Shown: piece after piece, positions 1 through 6,519 of the stretch
How positions within the stretch are numbered: the first letter of the stretch is position 1
Layout of the letters: every line of letters begins with the position of its first letter
Assembly (NCBI GenBank): GCA_003086435.1
Contig: QEFD01000075.1
Coordinates: 1-10,957 of the forward strand
DNA length: 10,957 nucleotides
DNA from: Acidianus hospitalis
GTDB taxonomy: Archaea > Thermoproteota > Thermoprotei_A > Sulfolobales > Sulfolobaceae
Direction: 5' to 3'
Translations under genes and position numbers: made by a program
Notes under the pieces: model-generated
The model's input: the letters and a program-made list of their open reading frames with translations, nothing else
Told to the model about the DNA's origin: nothing
Database searches by the model: none

Positions 1-967
1 TTATTTCTCTAAGCCCTTTAGAAAGTCCAGCGTGATGAAAAGCAACTCCTCTAACTACTAGTTCGTAAAGCTCCTCCTTTTCGTCACTTCCGGCATCTTC
101 TACGTTCTTTATTTCTTCACCGACCTTAAGTAATTCCTTATCTGGTAAGGATAATAACCCCATTGATGAGGAAATCTTTTTTGCAGTACTTTCTGCCATT
201 TTTCTAGAATTTCTAAATACTAAAACTTGCCCTCCGTGCTCTAATACGTAAAGTGTATAAGCAATTATTGGGTCGTTTCCTTTAATTTCTATTGTTTCGT
301 CAGGAAAAATTACTTGATAGCTCTTTTTACCTTCAACAATAACTCCTTCTCTCAAAGGTACTGGTCTCCAGTTTGTTGTTACCGGTATTGCATTTAGCCA
401 GTTAGCTATCTTTTCGTAGTTACTTATTGTAGCACTTAACGCTAACAAATTTTTCCTTTTTGCCCTTATTGCAACGCTTTCAACTACTGGTCCTCTTTCT
501 TCATCATTTAAATAGTGAAATTCATCTAGGACAAAGTAATCTACTTCGCTTAACCAAGATGGGTTATGTCTCCATAATGAATCGATTTTCTCGTATGTTG
601 ATACTATTATATCGTAATTTTTTAACCATGCATCGTCACTGTCGTAGTCTCCAGAGGTCATCCCTACCTTAAATCCTAATTCTTCCCAATCTTTTAGCTC
701 GTTATATTTTTCTGCAGTTAATGCTTTAAGTGGCGTAATGTAAACCGCCTTTCCTCCGTTGGAAAGTAAGTGAGATATTATTCCTAGCTCTGCTATCAAA
801 GTTTTTCCTGATCCAGTAGGCGAAGTAACTAAGAGCCTTTTTCCTTCTAGTAACCCGCTATTAACTGCATCTGTCTGCACTGGATTTAGCTTTTCTATCC
901 CTTTCTTCTTTAGAATCTTTATTATCCTCTCATCTAAGTTAAGCTTGTCTATAGGTGTGAATTCCAT
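1..967 (-). CDS. hel308: Hel308 (Hjm) superfamily 2 DNA helicase, N-terminal part, cut by window edge
   Basis: ATP-dependent 3'-5' DNA helicase of the Ski2-like Hel308 family, which acts at stalled or broken replication forks. The 322 visible residues hold both RecA-like domains up to about motif IVa/V: Q-motif region NPVQTDAV near residue 28, Walker A SPTGSGKT at 49-56, DEFH box at 148-151, SAT at 178-180, FRNSR at 251-255 and HHAGL at 311-315. The winged-helix, ratchet and C-terminal domains, roughly the last 380 residues of a normal ~700-residue Hel308, lie beyond the left edge. The ATG at 967-965 was chosen because the next in-frame ATG is well inside the protein and a TATA-like box sits about 30 bases upstream. 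The protein closely resembles Sulfolobus Hel308 as I remember it. It is transcribed divergently from the RHH gene. DEFH replaces the commoner DELH/DEVH, a tolerated change. Confidence 0.95.
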   Translation of the reverse strand, partial: MEFTPIDKLNLDERIIKILKKKGIEKLNPVQTDAVNSGLLEGKRLLVTSPTGSGKTLIAELGIISHLLSNGGKAVYITPLKALTAEKYNELKDWEELGFKVGMTSGDYDSDDAWLKNYDIIVSTYEKIDSLWRHNPSWLSEVDYFVLDEFHYLNDEERGPVVESVAIRAKRKNLLALSATISNYEKIANWLNAIPVTTNWRPVPLREGVIVEGKKSYQVIFPDETIEIKGNDPIIAYTLYVLEHGGQVLVFRNSRKMAESTAKKISSSMGLLSLPDKELLKVGEEIKNVEDAGSDEKEELYELVVRGVAFHHAGLSKGLREI

Positions 968-984
968 GAATCTTATGTAATTTG

Positions 985-1001
985 CATTTAAAGGTTTAAA
1001 A
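985..1001 (-). promoter_or_regulatory. TATA-like boxes of the hel308 promoter
   Basis: On the minus strand this stretch reads TTTTAAACCTTTAAATG and contains two overlapping archaeal TATA-like elements. The upstream TTTTAAA is centred about 31 bases before the hel308 ATG and the second about 22. Sulfolobus transcripts usually start about 26 bases after the TATA centre, so the upstream box would give a leader of a few bases or none. Position and composition are seen; activity is inferred. Confidence 0.5.
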
Positions 1002-1032
1002 GAATTAGGACTAGAAAAGATGAATAAGAAAG

Positions 1033-1040
1033 CTTTATCA
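1033..1040 (+). promoter_or_regulatory. TATA-like box of the RHH-permease operon
   Basis: CTTTATCA lies about 29 bases before the ATG at 1066, the spacing expected for a leaderless or nearly leaderless archaeal transcript. It argues for the ATG at 1066 rather than the TTG at 1060 as the start of the RHH gene. An inverted repeat directly follows it. Confidence 0.45.
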
Positions 1041-1067
1041 ATTACCCTACTAATTAATTTTGGTAAT
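1041..1067. repeat. Inverted repeat ATTACC-N15-GGTAAT, candidate RHH operator
   Basis: Six-base arms at 1041-1046 and 1062-1067 are perfect reverse complements with 15 bases between them, so the half-sites are 21 bp apart, about two helical turns. The spacer holds the palindrome AATTAATT at 1052-1059. The element lies between the TATA-like box and the start codon of an RHH gene. Paired short half-sites two turns apart resemble operators of RHH repressors such as NikR. That it is an autoregulatory operator is inference, and six-base arms in AT-rich DNA can arise by chance. Confidence 0.4.
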
Positions 1068-1281
1068 GCCGATGGAACAAGTTAAAAAAGTTGGCGATGG
1101 TGTATACGAAGTAGAAATGAATGAAACGTTAACAATATCGTTTAAATTGGAGGAAGAACTTTTAAAACAAGTAGATGAGGCAGTAAAAAGTTTAGGTTAC
1201 GCAAATAGGAGTGAACTAATAAGGGACGCAATACTAGAATATATTTCTTATTTGGAAGGTAAAAAGAATGGAAATTCTTGA
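1066..1281 (+). CDS. Small ribbon-helix-helix (CopG/MetJ/NikR-type) transcription regulator
   Basis: A 71-residue protein with one RHH DNA-binding domain. Strand TLTISFKL (residues 21-28) would pair in the dimer and enter the major groove. Helix 1 is about 29-43, then a turn with GYANRSE (44-50) and helix 2 about 48-60, followed by a short charged tail. The [10 protein letters not shown] pattern is typical of the NikR/CopG family, but no C-terminal metal- or ligand-binding domain is present, so any effector is unknown. A TTG at 1060 and an ATG at 1072 are alternative starts; 1066 fits the TATA spacing best. The gene overlaps the permease gene by 14 bases, so co-expression is very likely and a role in controlling the permease is plausible. 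It could instead be an antitoxin-like RHH, but no toxin gene adjoins it. Confidence 0.85.
   Translation: MPMEQVKKVGDGVYEVEMNETLTISFKLEEELLKQVDEAVKSLGYANRSELIRDAILEYISYLEGKKNGNS
1254..1260 (+). promoter_or_regulatory. Internal Shine-Dalgarno for the permease gene
   Basis: GGAAGGT inside the end of the RHH gene lies seven bases before the ATG at 1268. It supports this start and indicates that the permease is translated from the shared mRNA, coupled to the RHH gene. Confidence 0.6.
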
Positions 1282-2233
1282 ATATAGCATATTTCTTTTA
1301 GGATTAATTTCTTCTTTTATTGTGGGCGGTAATAATTCTGCAACCTCATTAGGAATATTAATTTCCACTAACGCGTTAAAGAGAAAGTACTCCTACTTAT
1401 TAAGTGCACTGACAATATTTGTTGGAGTCTCCTTAGGAAGTTATTCCATGCAAAGTAGCATCTATGGTACAATATATTCTAGGAATTTAGATATATTAGA
1501 ATCAGCAGTATTTTCTGTGCTTTTTGCATCAGTTATTGCCTTTTACTATTTAAATAAACTTGGTATTCCTTCATCTTTAAGCCAAATGCTTTATCCTTCA
1601 ATGGCCGTTCTAGTTTTAATTTCTAGGGGAAACCTTGGATTTAATTGGGTAAAGTTTTGGTTTACAGTAACTTCTTGGGGTTTTTCACCACTTTTGGCTA
1701 TTGTATCTTCCATAACTCTTTATTTGGCAATTAGAAGGTTAGCATTAAAGAGAAAGGATCTATTTTCTCAAATGAAGATTTACAAATTTCTTATAGTCTT
1801 TTCCTCCATCTTTACTACATTTGTAACTGGAGCAAATGCTATAGGAATAATTGTCTCTGCAGGATTATTATCTGCGCCTTTCTATTTAGTTGCTCCTGCA
1901 TATGGGATAGCTTCAGCCCTAGGAATATACTTAAGTTCTAAAAAAGCCTCAATAGTTGTAGGCTTTAGAGTTACTAGACTTGGATATATAAGTGCAACAT
2001 CTGCTCTTGTAGGGAGTGACATTATATCTGAAATATTCACATTGCTCGGTGTCCCTATTTCTATAACCCAAACCACAATGGGTGGTATCATAGGCTTAAG
2101 CTTTAGGAGCTTTGGCTATGACGTAAAGAAGCAACTTTCCCAAGTAGCTAGAGGCTGGGGAATTTCTCCATTGGTAGCAATAATTTCTTCACTTGCAGCA
2201 TTTGGAGTAATAAAAAGTGTCCTAGGATTTTAG
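1268..2233 (+). CDS. PiT-family (PHO4) inorganic phosphate/anion permease
   Basis: Polytopic membrane protein of 321 residues from the PiT family, which imports phosphate (some members sulfate) with cations. The fold is an inverted repeat and both halves are visible. The first carries GGNNSATSLG (20-29), PSSLSQ (101-106) and WGFSPLLAI (137-145). The second carries TGANAIG (187-193), GVPISITQTTMGGIIG (261-276) and GWGISPLVAI (296-305). About nine to ten hydrophobic segments are apparent. Typical members have GANDxAN in both halves; here the Asp position is Asn in the first copy and Ala in the second, so substrate or ion coupling may differ. The start overlaps the RHH gene and has an upstream Shine-Dalgarno. 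The 3' end overlaps the convergent DUF47 gene by 12 bases. DUF47 is the usual PiT partner, so phosphate is the favoured substrate. Confidence 0.88.
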   Translation: MEILEYSIFLLGLISSFIVGGNNSATSLGILISTNALKRKYSYLLSALTIFVGVSLGSYSMQSSIYGTIYSRNLDILESAVFSVLFASVIAFYYLNKLGIPSSLSQMLYPSMAVLVLISRGNLGFNWVKFWFTVTSWGFSPLLAIVSSITLYLAIRRLALKRKDLFSQMKIYKFLIVFSSIFTTFVTGANAIGIIVSAGLLSAPFYLVAPAYGIASALGIYLSSKKASIVVGFRVTRLGYISATSALVGSDIISEIFTLLGVPISITQTTMGGIIGLSFRSFGYDVKKQLSQVARGWGISPLVAIISSLAAFGVIKSVLGF

Positions 2234-2881
2234 AGTTGCGTATAAAGTTTCGACGCTCAACGTTGAGTCTTCCATTCCGTCCAAAATATCGTCAAGGAAT
2301 GTTATTACGTCTTTTAACTGTAGTATACTAATAATATCTGATTCCTTTTCGTTCTCATATAGCCTTTGTATCATTAAATCTTTTATTTCATCTCCATTTC
2401 TTTCAATGAGCTGAATTTCCTTACCTATTCTTATTGCCTCTTTTATATCTTTTTTAAGTAATGAAATCATTAAAACAAGTTTTTCTGCTCCATCTTGTAT
2501 CAATGATAAATACGAGACGAAATTAGATTGCAAAGTAGTACAAAGTTTTTCGTCTGGTTTTCTCGAAGTTATAGCTCTTCCTGCATCCTTTATTGATTTC
2601 ATTATTTCGTATAATGATTGAGCTAATGTGAGCATTGATTCCTTAAAATCAGGTAAGAATGCCTCTCCGTAAAGCATTGAAATTATATCTTCCCTTATCA
2701 AGGCTATTCTTTCATATATTCCTTTAATTTTTACCATTTTTGCTGTTGCATCTGGATAATTTGTATTAAAGATATCTAGGTAGAGAGAGTTAAGGAGAGA
2801 AGTAGAGTCTTTTATATTTTCTGCTATTTCTAGAAGTTTTGAGAAGAGTAATTCCTCTTTATTTATACTGAATTTAAGCAT
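2222..2881 (-). CDS. PhoU-like DUF47 family protein, probable permease partner
   Basis: A 219-residue, largely alpha-helical cytosolic protein of the DUF47/PhoU-like family, whose members commonly accompany PiT permeases and are thought to modulate phosphate uptake. It shows long amphipathic helices and the typical late segment GKEIQLIERNGDEIKDLMIQ (173-192), in which the E/D-rich helix corresponds to the PhoU metal-cluster motif. The final helix contains FLDDILDGMEDS (about 195-206), also typical. Length agrees with the family (about 210-220). It is the only gene of this module on the minus strand, transcribed toward the permease with overlapping 3' ends. The start at 2881 has a TATA-like T-rich element about 26 bases upstream. 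The family assignment is firm; the regulatory role is inferred from family and context. Confidence 0.85.
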   Translation of the reverse strand: MLKFSINKEELLFSKLLEIAENIKDSTSLLNSLYLDIFNTNYPDATAKMVKIKGIYERIALIREDIISMLYGEAFLPDFKESMLTLAQSLYEIMKSIKDAGRAITSRKPDEKLCTTLQSNFVSYLSLIQDGAEKLVLMISLLKKDIKEAIRIGKEIQLIERNGDEIKDLMIQRLYENEKESDIISILQLKDVITFLDDILDGMEDSTLSVETLYATLKS

Positions 2882-2894
2882 CTCATAAAATCTG

Positions 2895-2912
2895 TTAAAA
2901 TAAGTTAAAAAG
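2895..2912 (-). promoter_or_regulatory. T-rich element: possible citrate synthase terminator and DUF47 promoter
   Basis: On the minus strand this reads TTTTT-AAC-TTATTTTAAC, starting two bases after the citrate synthase stop codon. Runs of T terminate archaeal transcription. CTTTTTAAC is also centred about 26 bases before the DUF47 ATG, where a TATA box would be. One 32-base gap may therefore hold both a terminator and a promoter. Confidence 0.4.
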
Positions 2913-2913
2913 G

Positions 2914-4029
2914 CTATTCTCTGTTCTCAATATTAATGTATTTTCTACCTATTTCTCCTTTATAGATTGCCTTTGGTCTAATTAATTTATTATCCTTCAA
3001 GTACTCCATTACATGAGCTGTCCAGCCAACTATTCTAGATGAAGCAAAAACTGTAGGGAAAAGATCAGGATCGAAACCCAGGAAGTAAAACACTAATCCT
3101 GCATAGAAATCGACATTAGGATAAATATTCTTCTTTCCAAGTATTTTACAACCTATTTCGTCTACTTTTTCTGCAATCTCAAATAGTTCCATTTTTCCCT
3201 TTTCTTTTGCTAAGTTTCTTGCATATTCCTTTAATATCTTAGCCCTAGGGTCATAGGCCTTATATATTCTGTGCCCGAAACCCATAATCCTTTGCCCAGA
3301 CTCTAATTTTTTGAGGATATATTCCTCGACTTTGTCCTTACTTCCTATTTCCATGAATTGCTTTAAGGCTTCTGCATTAGCACCTCCATGTAAAGGTCCT
3401 TTTAACGCAGATATTCCAGCAGTTATTGCTGAATAAAGGTCAGACAAAGTAGATGCAACTACTAAACAAGCAAAAGTCGATGCGTTCATTTCGTGATCCA
3501 TATGTAAGATCATTGCCACATCCATAGTCCTAGAATCAATAGGGTTTGGCTTTTCTCCCCGCATCATATAAAGAAAGTTTTCTGCATGAGATAGCGAAGG
3601 ATCGGGATGTACTATGTCTAATCCTTTTCTAACTCTGTCAAAATATGAAATAATTGTAGGAATTTTTGCAGTTAATTTTACAGCTTTCTTCCAAAGTTCT
3701 TCGTTACTTCTATCCTCAATTCCTAACATACTTACTGCAGTTCTTAACACGTCCATCGGATTTGCATCTTTTCTCACATTTTTTATAAATTCAGTAATAT
3801 ACTCAGGGATTTCTCTTTCCTCAGCTAAAGCTTCCTTTATCTCTTGAAGTTCCTTTTTATTCGGCAATTTACCGAACCATATTAAGTAGGCAGTTTCTTC
3901 GAAGTTTGAGAATTCTGCTAAATCATAAATTGAATATCCTCTGTAATATAGTCTGCCTAGAACTCCATCAATATAAGTTATTTCAGTTTCTTTTATAGCA
4001 ATATCTTCAAGACCCTTCCTTAATTCCAA
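2914..4029 (-). CDS. gltA: Citrate synthase (or 2-methylcitrate synthase-like paralogue)
   Basis: Condenses acetyl-CoA with oxaloacetate to form citrate at the entry to the TCA cycle; cytosolic homodimer. The 371 residues match the short archaeal/Gram-positive type. Active-site residues are visible: H214 in GPLHGGAN, H253 in GFGHRIYKAYDPRA, D307 in NVDFYAG, plus the conserved DHEMNAST segment (178-185) and arginines R262 and R332. The start is TTG at 4029-4027: an in-frame TGA lies two codons upstream, no ATG is nearby, and AGGGGT (4042-4037) sits seven bases before it as a Shine-Dalgarno. The first 23 bases overlap the end of the DUF763 gene, so translation is probably coupled. The sequence looks clearly different from the S. 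solfataricus citrate synthase I recall, so a second paralogue or a propionyl-CoA-using enzyme is possible. Confidence 0.92.
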   Translation of the reverse strand: MELRKGLEDIAIKETEITYIDGVLGRLYYRGYSIYDLAEFSNFEETAYLIWFGKLPNKKELQEIKEALAEEREIPEYITEFIKNVRKDANPMDVLRTAVSMLGIEDRSNEELWKKAVKLTAKIPTIISYFDRVRKGLDIVHPDPSLSHAENFLYMMRGEKPNPIDSRTMDVAMILHMDHEMNASTFACLVVASTLSDLYSAITAGISALKGPLHGGANAEALKQFMEIGSKDKVEEYILKKLESGQRIMGFGHRIYKAYDPRAKILKEYARNLAKEKGKMELFEIAEKVDEIGCKILGKKNIYPNVDFYAGLVFYFLGFDPDLFPTVFASSRIVGWTAHVMEYLKDNKLIRPKAIYKGEIGRKYINIENRE

Positions 4030-5149
4030 TGCTCAAACCCCTTAGTTTATTCAATGAGAATTTCTTTTCATTACTCTCTAATTTAGCTTTCTGTATTATA
4101 TCCTCAAGCGTGATAATTACCTCTTCGGCTACCCTTCTATTTACTGGATAAGGAATACCATCTTTTCCGCCAATTGCATAAGCATACTTGAAAGGGTCAT
4201 AAGGCATATTCACCGGATCATTGTAAGAAGGGGGCTCTCTATAAATTAAGTCAGAGATTAAATATAATGCCTTAGCCGTAGAAGGCCCTAAACCTTCAAG
4301 TAATGCCTCCTCTAGGTTTTCAGGATTTGATTCATATAATTTTTCTAAAATAGGTTTTATTTTCCTTTCATCCAAAGGCCTCATGTAGATAATCTTAGCT
4401 TCTTTTGATATTCCAACAAATGACGCTCCATTAATCCAGCTCTCTATTGTAGCTTGACCTTTTAAAATTGCTTTAGCTTGTTGCAATTCATTTATAATTT
4501 TTCTAGGATCTTGCCTAAGTAAATCTAAAACTAGCTTTCTAGTGTTTTCCTTTTGTTTCTCTATTATATTTACTGCAATTCCTTTCTTTCCTGCTATTGC
4601 CTCGTGGGGATCTACAGTAAAATTTTCAGTGCTTTTCCAATGATATCTTCTTGCGAACTTAGTTTCTTCATTCATTCCCTGTTGTATTATTCCCCAATAT
4701 CCTTTCTCTGTTACTAGCATAGAGTGATGATAAAGCTGGTGTCCGTCTTGAACTAATGTTGTATCAACTTTTGCAACTAGTCTGCTTATGTTGGCTAATT
4801 TATCTGCATCAATATCAAAGTTTAAGGAATGAAGTTCTTCCGGAACTTTTAAAGCGTTTTTGCCTTTTCCACCTAGAACTGCAAGTCCGTCATCCTTGGG
4901 ATTAACAACTTCCTTTAATATTCCTAAAGTAACTGTTGTCGATCCTGAAGAGTCCCAATCCATGCCAATTACATTATTAAAAGCTTGAAACCAAAGTGGG
5001 TTTGAAAGTCTCTCTACTACCTTTTCTGGCCCCCACTCTATTAGCATTATGTCTAAGATTGCCCTAGAAAGCTTTCTCATTATGGGAATTAACCATGAAG
5101 GTACGTGTCCAGTATGTAAAGGTAAGTCTGCTATGCCTTCTATTTCCAT
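4007..5149 (-). CDS. DUF763 family protein of unknown function
   Basis: A 380-residue soluble protein matching the DUF763 family, found in many archaea and some thermophilic bacteria. It opens with the hallmark ADLPLHTGHVPSWL (residues 7-20). Other conserved-looking parts are the G-M-D-W-D-S-S-G-S stretch (62-70), VQDGHQLYHHSM (133-144), Q-Q-G-M (156-159), the RYHW segment (168-171), and a helix-hairpin-helix-like LEGLGPSTAKALYLIS (284-299). Histidines and acids in the middle could form an active or metal site, but no activity is established as far as I know. The HhH-like element hints at nucleic-acid contact. It is first in a two-gene unit with citrate synthase and divergent from the metallophosphoesterase across 35 bases. 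The ATG at 5149 fits a TATA box about 30 bases upstream. Confidence 0.8.
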   Translation of the reverse strand: MEIEGIADLPLHTGHVPSWLIPIMRKLSRAILDIMLIEWGPEKVVERLSNPLWFQAFNNVIGMDWDSSGSTTVTLGILKEVVNPKDDGLAVLGGKGKNALKVPEELHSLNFDIDADKLANISRLVAKVDTTLVQDGHQLYHHSMLVTEKGYWGIIQQGMNEETKFARRYHWKSTENFTVDPHEAIAGKKGIAVNIIEKQKENTRKLVLDLLRQDPRKIINELQQAKAILKGQATIESWINGASFVGISKEAKIIYMRPLDERKIKPILEKLYESNPENLEEALLEGLGPSTAKALYLISDLIYREPPSYNDPVNMPYDPFKYAYAIGGKDGIPYPVNRRVAEEVIITLEDIIQKAKLESNEKKFSLNKLRGLSIGIKEGS

Positions 5150-5184
5150 ATATTATTAAAATTGTTAAATCCAATTATTTAAAC
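5150..5184. promoter_or_regulatory. 35-base shared divergent promoter (DUF763 / metallophosphoesterase)
   Basis: For the plus-strand gene, ATTAAAA (5155-5161) is centred about 27 bases before the ATG at 5185. For the minus-strand gene, TTTAAATAA (5183-5175) is centred about 30 bases before the ATG at 5149. Each TATA-like box therefore lies next to the other gene's transcription start, so both mRNAs should be leaderless or nearly so. The interval also holds AT-rich inverted repeats, AATTG/CAATT (5160-5164, 5172-5176) and TTAAAT/ATTTAA (5165-5170, 5177-5182), which may be chance given the composition. Confidence 0.5.
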
Positions 5185-5829
5185 ATGCTCATAGCTGCCA
5201 CTTCAGATATTCATTCTCCTAGATATCTTAATGACTTCTTTATAGCCTTAAGATATCTTCCACAGCATGTAGACCTAGTGCTATTGGCAGGAGATCTTGC
5301 AGATAAAGGAAAATTCATGCATTTTGATCCTGTTTATAATGCATTGAGAAAGTTTCAAATAGTTGCAGTTTTTGGTAATGAGGATTTCAGAGAGGAAAGG
5401 GAAAAATATAAGGAAAAATTCCCAGATGTAGTATGGCTAGATGACGAGAAGAAGCAACTTGATGACGTAACTATTATAGGTAGTGAAGGAGTAATAAAAA
5501 AGCCTACAGTTTGGCAAAAAATGAAAGGAATAGACGAGAAGTTCTATACTGAAAGAAAGAAGAAAATTGAAGAAATGCTTTGCTCCTCTTCTGGCTTCAA
5601 GATTTTGCTTACTCATTACGCACCAACTTATAAGACGGTTTACGGAGAAAGACCTTCAGCGTATCCAGGACTTGGAGATGAATTAATAGAAGAACTTCAG
5701 TGCAAGCCTAATTTAGCAATTCATGGTCATGCCCACTACGCTAAGGTAACTTTTGCTAAGTTAGATGATACTAAAGTATATAATGTAGCATTACCTGCGA
5801 ATAAAAAATTTGTAATTATAGAAATATAA
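5185..5829 (+). CDS. Calcineurin-like metallophosphoesterase
   Basis: A 214-residue phosphoesterase with a binuclear metal centre of the calcineurin-like superfamily. Metal motifs in order are SDIHSPR (D8, H10), AGDLADKG (D37), GNED (N65), THYAPT (H144) and GHAHYAK (H180, H182). In most relatives the third block is GNHD/E and its His assists catalysis; here it is Glu66, a change also known in some archaeal Icc-like proteins. Length and layout suggest a small single-domain enzyme. Substrate is unknown: a phosphodiester, a nucleotide or a protein phosphate are all possible. An upstream in-frame ATG at 5095 would add 30 residues but would lie inside the divergent DUF763 gene and lacks homology; the ATG at 5185 puts the first beta strand at the N-terminus and fits the TATA spacing. 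Its 3' end faces the peroxiredoxin gene. Confidence 0.87.
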   Translation: MLIAATSDIHSPRYLNDFFIALRYLPQHVDLVLLAGDLADKGKFMHFDPVYNALRKFQIVAVFGNEDFREEREKYKEKFPDVVWLDDEKKQLDDVTIIGSEGVIKKPTVWQKMKGIDEKFYTERKKKIEEMLCSSSGFKILLTHYAPTYKTVYGERPSAYPGLGDELIEELQCKPNLAIHGHAHYAKVTFAKLDDTKVYNVALPANKKFVIIEI

Positions 5830-5850
5830 GATGAGAATAGAGAATTAATC

Positions 5851-5856
5851 AAAAAA
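5851..5856 (-). terminator. Oligo-T terminator of the peroxiredoxin gene
   Basis: Six A on the plus strand, giving TTTTTT on the minus strand three bases after the peroxiredoxin stop. Such T-runs are the main intrinsic terminators of archaeal RNA polymerase. No convincing hairpin was seen, nor is one required. Confidence 0.45.
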
Positions 5857-5858
5857 GG

Positions 5859-6506
5859 TTATACTTTTTGATTGGCAGGTAATTCATCGTACTTCTTGAA
5901 CACTAAGTACCAAGCTTTTGCGTTTGGCATTTTCATTCTTAATTCTGCTTCGTCTAAGGTTGTAGGTGCTCCTAATACTACGTCTTGACCTGGCTCCCAG
6001 TTTGCTGGCGTTGCAACCTTTGCCTTATATGCTACTATTATTGCTTTAGTTATCCTTAACATTTCATCAATCTTTCTACCTGCTTCTATTGGATACTGTG
6101 CCATGAACCTTATTGTGCCTTCCGGATCTACAATGAAAACTCCTCTGACTGTTACTCCAGAATTCTCGTCAACTAGGTCTAACATTCTTGATAATTTCTT
6201 ATCTGGGTCAGCTATAACTGGGAAGTTTATTTTAACTCCATATCTTTGTTCAATATCATTTAACCAAGCTATGTGAGAATATACACTATCAACGCTTAGT
6301 CCCATCAATTGTACTCCTAGTTTCTCAAATTCTGGTTGTGCTTGTGCAAATGCTACAAACTCAGTTGTGCATACCGGTGTAAAGTCTGCTGGATGTGCAT
6401 ATAGGAATAACCACTTTCCTTTGCCAAATATATCCTTATAGAAGTCTATAGGCCCTTTTGTAGTTAATACTTGAGTATCTGGGAACTTTTGATAAACCTT
6501 TACCAT
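5859..6506 (-). CDS. One-cysteine peroxiredoxin (Prx6/AhpC-TSA family)
   Basis: Reduces hydrogen peroxide and organic peroxides in the cytosol. The 215-residue protein has the Prx6-type layout: thioredoxin fold with the peroxidatic site PADFTPVCTTEF (39-50; T43, C46), conserved R121 in TVRGVF, then the long C-terminal extension with the ATPANWEPG block (165-173) typical of this subfamily. C46 is the only cysteine. Related archaeal enzymes such as the Aeropyrum thiol peroxidase have extra C-terminal cysteines, so this one needs an external reductant for its sulfenic acid. The ATG at 6506 puts the protein start where the family begins. The gene is alone on its strand here, between convergent and same-strand neighbours, and has an inverted repeat in its promoter. 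Peroxide-responsive expression is plausible but inferred. Confidence 0.93.
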   Translation of the reverse strand: MVKVYQKFPDTQVLTTKGPIDFYKDIFGKGKWLFLYAHPADFTPVCTTEFVAFAQAQPEFEKLGVQLMGLSVDSVYSHIAWLNDIEQRYGVKINFPVIADPDKKLSRMLDLVDENSGVTVRGVFIVDPEGTIRFMAQYPIEAGRKIDEMLRITKAIIVAYKAKVATPANWEPGQDVVLGAPTTLDEAELRMKMPNAKAWYLVFKKYDELPANQKV

Positions 6507-6519
6507 TTTAGATTCACTA

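Noticed and set aside
33..39. GTGATGA resembling an sRNA C box on the plus strand
   Set aside because: It lies antisense inside hel308 and no D box follows within a plausible distance.
460..672. Plus-strand open frame of 70 codons opposite hel308
   Set aside because: It is antisense to well-conserved helicase motifs, has no recognisable domain and reflects the reverse frame of hel308.
5095..5184. N-terminal extension of the metallophosphoesterase by 30 residues from an upstream ATG
   Set aside because: It would run into the divergent DUF763 coding region, has no family counterpart, and the ATG at 5185 fits both promoter spacing and the first strand of the fold.
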